NCBI GenBank assembly: GCA_947474705.1
Contig: CANJJS010000015.1
Coordinates: 1-64,000, forward strand
DNA from: Acetobacteraceae bacterium
Lineage (GTDB): Bacteria > Pseudomonadota > Alphaproteobacteria > Acetobacterales > Acetobacteraceae
DNA: 64,000 bases
Reading direction: 5' to 3'
Shown: one piece after another, positions 61,101 to 64,000 of the stretch
Position numbering within the stretch: position 1 is the stretch's first letter
Layout: each line of letters begins with the position of its first letter
Notes under the pieces: generated by a model
The model's database searches: none
What the model saw: only the letters and a program-made list of their open reading frames with translations
What the model was told of the DNA's origin: nothing
Translations under genes and position numbers: made by a program

Positions 61101-61291
61101 TATCCCAATTTGAGTCTACCACCGTACAACATTTCGTTCTCTGTCGGCACAAATAATTTCTCGCTAAATCGAACGGTAACGCGCGTGCCGGGGTTCGCTA
61201 CGCCCCGAGAGCGGACACTCGCTCCGGCCGCATGTTTGAAAATGCCGTCGATCGAGTATTTTTCGCCCGGTTCCGTTTGACGAGGCCTCAC
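61100..61291 (-). CDS. Possible small gene overlapping the secreted-protein gene
   Basis: A 63-residue frame whose TAA overlaps the ATG of the secreted-protein gene (TAATG), the usual sign of translational coupling. The peptide includes YSIDGIFKHAAGASVRSRGV and RVTVRFSEKLFVPTENEMLY. It is not recognised, and no signal peptide is seen at its start. It could be a real small gene, the tail of a decayed one, or chance. Confidence 0.35.
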   Translation of the reverse strand: MRPRQTEPGEKYSIDGIFKHAAGASVRSRGVANPGTRVTVRFSEKLFVPTENEMLYGGRLKLG

Positions 61292-61388
61292 GGGCCGCGC
61301 GACATTGGGAAGCCAGCGCGTTCGACAAGTCAGTGGCGATCCGCGTCCGAACCATGTATTCTCAAAGCCACTTCAGGAGGCGATCCCA

Positions 61389-61628
61389 ATGAGCGACACC
61401 GTCGATGTTGCCATTCCGCTCGACGCGGGCGTCGCGCGCGGTCTCGATACCCAACCGCAGCGGGACGCCGCCGGTCGCATTCTCAGCGCCTTATTGCGCG
61501 ATGGGCACACCCGGACCGCGCTCGCCGCGGCCATCGCCGCCGCGAAGCGAGAAGCGCGCGAGACCAACCTGACGGACGCGGACATCGACGCCGAACTCGC
61601 GGCATGGCGGAACGAGGACACGGCTTGA
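61389..61628 (+). CDS. Small antitoxin for the PIN toxin
   Basis: Encodes 79 residues from ATG 61389, preceded by CAGGAGGCG at ideal spacing. The protein is short, acidic in its C-terminal half (TNLTDADIDAELAAWRNEDT) and Ala-rich in the middle. That shape fits the uncharacterised antitoxins that precede PIN toxins, with LLRDGHTRTALAAAIAAAKR as a possible DNA-binding or dimerisation region. The C-terminal helix would bind the toxin. Its stop overlaps the toxin start. The assignment rests on position and size. Confidence 0.65.
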   Translation: MSDTVDVAIPLDAGVARGLDTQPQRDAAGRILSALLRDGHTRTALAAAIAAAKREARETNLTDADIDAELAAWRNEDTA

Positions 61629-62041
61629 TCGTCGTTTTCGACGCCTCGTCGTTTGTTTCCGCCGCCCTCAAGGCCGACAGCATCCCGGAACGCGCCCTGC
61701 TTCGCGCCGTTGCCTGGCCGAACCGGCTGATCCTGTCGTGCGCGGTCGAGGACGAATACCGAGAGGTCCTCTTCCGTCCAAAATTCGATCGCTTCGTGTC
61801 TCTGGAGCGGAGGCGCCTGGTTCTGGACCTCGCGATCGTCGCGGCGCGCAGGGTCGAACCACGGGACACGGTGCGGGAATGCCTCGACCCGAAGGACGAC
61901 AAATACCCCGCACTCGCCGCCGGCGGGGGCGCGGATGTTCTGGTCAGCAGCGATATTCGCCATCTGCTATCGATGCATCCCTGGCGCGGTATCCCGATTT
62001 TGTCGCCGTCCGATTTTCTCTCGTTTCCGGGGCGGCGTTGA
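61625..62041 (+). CDS. PIN-domain toxin (COG1569-like)
   Basis: Encodes 138 residues from a TTG at 61625 that overlaps the antitoxin stop. The PIN nuclease fold shows MIVVFDASSFVSAALK with the first catalytic Asp (D6), CAVEDEYREVLF (acidic residues 42-44), the CLDPKDDKYPALAAGG motif (D88, D91) and VSSDIRHLLSM with D110. All expected metal ligands are present, so it should be an active RNase. Targets of such toxins are typically tRNA or rRNA. A TTG start and overlap suggest toxin output is kept below antitoxin output. Confidence 0.8.
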   Translation: MIVVFDASSFVSAALKADSIPERALLRAVAWPNRLILSCAVEDEYREVLFRPKFDRFVSLERRRLVLDLAIVAARRVEPRDTVRECLDPKDDKYPALAAGGGADVLVSSDIRHLLSMHPWRGIPILSPSDFLSFPGRR

Positions 62042-62106
62042 CACGCCCTTGGCACCGCCAGGCCCATGCGTTACCGACGGCCCACCGACAAACCGGAGTG
62101 GCGCCC

Positions 62107-63600
62107 ATGACCGACCCCTGCGACCTGACAGCCGTGGAGGCGCGCCGCCTGATCGGCGCCAAACGCCTCGCCCCCAGCGAACTGCTGGAAAGTTGCATCG
62201 CGCGGATCGAGGCGATCGACCACGCCGTCAACGCCATCCCCGCGCGCGATTTCGCCCGCGCCCGCCTGGCCGCCAAGGCGGCGGACGACGCCGTCGCCAT
62301 GGGCCGCGACCTGCCGCCGCTGCACGGTCTGCCCATCGGCATCAAGGACCTGGAGGAAACCGGCGGCCTGGTCACCACCCATGGCAGCCCGATTTTTCGA
62401 AATTATATCCCCGCAGAGGACGAGCGGATTGTCGCCGCCGCGCGCGCCGCCGGGGCCATCGTCATCGGCAAGACCAACACGCCCGAGTTCGGTGCCGGCG
62501 CCAATACCCGCAATGCCGTCTATGGCGTCACGGTCAATCCGTTCGATGTCGAGAAATCGGCGGCCGGGTCCTCGGGCGGTTCCGCCGTGGCGCTCGCCAC
62601 CGGCATGGCGCCGATCTGCACGGGGTCCGACACTGGCGGGTCGTTGCGCAATCCGGCGGCGTTCAGCGGCATTGTCGGGTTCCGGCCCTCGCCGGGCCTG
62701 GTGCCGTCGGACAAGCGAGGCATCGGCTGGACGCCGCTGCCGGTACTGGGGCCGATGGCGCGGACGGTGGCCGACACGTGTTTGCTGCTGGGCTCCATTG
62801 CCTCGGACGATACGTCCGACCCTCTGGCTTATTCCATCGACGGCGCCGCCGTCCGGACGCCGGGCGGTTTTTACCCGCCCGCCGAAATCGATCTTTCCCG
62901 GTTGCGCGTCGCCTTCACCCCGGATTTCGGTTTCGCGCCAGTGGAAAAGCATATTTCGGAGGTTTTCGCGGAAAAGACGGGATTGTTCCGGCACATGTTC
63001 GCCCGGGCGGAAGATGCCACCCCGGATTGTTCCGGTACCGACGAGGCGTTCGAGGTTCTGCGCGCTTTGACCTTCCTCGGTTCCCACGTGGACAAAGTCC
63101 GCGACCGCCCGAACGATGTCGGCCCGAACGTGCGCGCCAATGTGGAGGAAGGGCTTCGCTATTCCGCGCTCGACGTGGCCCGCGCGATGACCGCGCAGAC
63201 CCAGATTTTTCGCAGATGGCAGTCGTTCTTCCGGCACCACGATGTCATTGTCACGCCGACCATGACCATTTCCCCGCGTTCCTGGCGGGAGCTTTACCCG
63301 GCCGAGATCGACGGCAAGCCGACACGGACGTATTTCCATTGGCTCGCGATGGCGTATGCCGTCACGATCGTCGGGCATCCGGCGGTGTCGTTGCCCGTTG
63401 GCCTGGACCGGAATGGCATGCCGTTTGGGCTCCAGATCGTCGGGCCAAGGGGCGGGGATGCGAAGGTTCTGGCGGTGGCGCATGCGCTTGAAAAATTGCT
63501 GGCGGGCGATTCCCGCACCGCGCGGCCGGTGCCCGATCTGACCCGGCTGAAAGCCGCTCGCCCGATCCGGGAGGCGGAGGGTTTCCTTGGCTTCGACTGA
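62107..63600 (+). CDS. Amidase (amidase signature family)
   Basis: Encodes 497 residues from ATG 62107. The amidase-signature triad is visible: K80 in PIGIKDLEETGG, the cis-Ser in SAAGSSGGSAVA (about residue 155), and the nucleophile S179 in GSDTGGSLRNPA. The N-terminal helices (TAVEARRLIGAKRLAPSELL) and C-terminal stretch SLPVGLDRNGMPFGLQIVGP are typical. It should hydrolyse an amide of unknown structure. It starts 65 bases after the PIN toxin and its stop overlaps the start of the endonuclease III gene. Confidence 0.92.
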   Translation: MTDPCDLTAVEARRLIGAKRLAPSELLESCIARIEAIDHAVNAIPARDFARARLAAKAADDAVAMGRDLPPLHGLPIGIKDLEETGGLVTTHGSPIFRNYIPAEDERIVAAARAAGAIVIGKTNTPEFGAGANTRNAVYGVTVNPFDVEKSAAGSSGGSAVALATGMAPICTGSDTGGSLRNPAAFSGIVGFRPSPGLVPSDKRGIGWTPLPVLGPMARTVADTCLLLGSIASDDTSDPLAYSIDGAAVRTPGGFYPPAEIDLSRLRVAFTPDFGFAPVEKHISEVFAEKTGLFRHMFARAEDATPDCSGTDEAFEVLRALTFLGSHVDKVRDRPNDVGPNVRANVEEGLRYSALDVARAMTAQTQIFRRWQSFFRHHDVIVTPTMTISPRSWRELYPAEIDGKPTRTYFHWLAMAYAVTIVGHPAVSLPVGLDRNGMPFGLQIVGPRGGDAKVLAVAHALEKLLAGDSRTARPVPDLTRLKAARPIREAEGFLGFD

Positions 63601-64000
63601 AAAACCGCCGGCGCGAAAACCGCCGAAGCCGAAACAGATGACCCGCGCCGCCGTGCGCGGGTTCATCGAGGCGATTTCCGGCGCCAATCCGGAGCCGGAA
63701 AGCGAGCTGGAATACACCGATCCCTACACGCTGCTTTGCGCCGTCGTCATGTCGGCGCAGGCGACGGATGTCTCCGTCAACAAGGTTACCCGCAAGCTTT
63801 ACGCCGAGGCCGCCACGCCCGCCGCCATGGTCGCGCTGGGTGTGGAGGGGGTCGCGCGCCATATCCGTTCGATCGGTCTGTGGCAGGCGAAGGCCCGCAA
63901 TGTCGTCGAATTGTCTCGGATTTTGGTGGAAAAGCACAATGGCGAGGTGCCCCACGATCGCGCCGCGCTGGAAGCTTTGCCCGGCGTGGGCCGCAAGACC
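63587..64000 (+). CDS. nth: Endonuclease III (partial, cut by window end)
   Basis: Encodes at least 138 residues from a TTG at 63587 (with GGCGGAGGG upstream); an internal ATG at 63638 is the alternative. After a Lys/Pro-rich start (RKPPKPKQMTRAAVRG) come FIEAISGANPEPESELEYTD and DPYTLLCAVVMSAQATDVSV, a typical Nth beginning. The last residues seen are LEALPGVGRKT, the helix-hairpin-helix with the catalytic Lys. The Asp and the Cys-rich iron-sulfur loop must lie to the right. It is a DNA glycosylase/AP lyase that repairs oxidised pyrimidines. Confidence 0.92.
   Translation, partial: MASTEKPPARKPPKPKQMTRAAVRGFIEAISGANPEPESELEYTDPYTLLCAVVMSAQATDVSVNKVTRKLYAEAATPAAMVALGVEGVARHIRSIGLWQAKARNVVELSRILVEKHNGEVPHDRAALEALPGVGRKT

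Overview
The window is a high-GC bacterial chromosome segment. Gene content and codon choice point to an alphaproteobacterium, most likely Rhodospirillales/Acetobacteraceae. That placement is an inference; there is no rRNA or marker gene in view except the start of an endonuclease III gene at the right edge. Most of it is a dense catabolic region: three CaiB/BaiF CoA-transferases, three acyl-CoA dehydrogenases, an enoyl-CoA hydratase, a thiolase with its DUF35 partner, two luciferase-like monooxygenases, a CoA ligase, a MaoC-type dehydratase, and two peptide/nickel-type ABC transporter clusters. I saw no tRNA, rRNA, CRISPR array or prophage.

Layout. 0-2 kb: the tail of an ISXO2-type transposase, a small HTH-like protein, and a decayed toxin beside an intact Phd-type antitoxin. 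2-7.6 kb: a CoA-transferase, a monooxygenase-like protein, two acyl-CoA dehydrogenases and an enoyl-CoA hydratase. 7.6-11.7 kb: an EAL protein, an Ntn asparaginase, a CopD-like membrane protein and a CoA-transferase. 11.8-19 kb: a complete Dpp-like ABC operon with two tandem binding proteins, behind an AT-rich upstream region. 19.2-27.8 kb: a GMC oxidoreductase pair, a TauD dioxygenase, a dienelactone hydrolase, then CBS, SDR, aldolase, LLM and hydrolase genes. 28-30.5 kb: a decay zone with a broken STAND NTPase and a collapsed PEP-CTERM gene. 30.6-37.1 kb: an acyl-CoA dehydrogenase, a Crp-type regulator and a five-gene run (quinone reductase, cupin, DUF35, thiolase, CoA-transferase). 37.2-50.3 kb: a beta-propeller protein, Ldh2 dehydrogenase, amidohydrolase, lone molybdenum hydroxylase subunit, TPP enzyme and FAD monooxygenase, converging on an LLM/MaoC/ligase operon. 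50.4-57.7 kb: a threonine-aldolase-like enzyme and a second ABC cluster that has ATPases and two binding proteins but no permease. 57.7-64 kb: HNH, GT87, SDR, a small secreted protein, a PIN toxin-antitoxin pair, an amidase and the start of nth.

How it may work together. The two ABC systems probably import peptides or other small organic substrates. Hydrolases and amidases release acids, a ligase or CoA-transferases activate them, and acyl-CoA dehydrogenases, hydratases and thiolase degrade them. Substrates cannot be read from sequence.

The most unusual non-coding signal is a pair of roughly 260-295 bp nested palindromes (6434-6728 and 51501-51757). Their inner stem sequences are unrelated yet each is self-complementary, and both present the same GTTGAAACG core in the loop.
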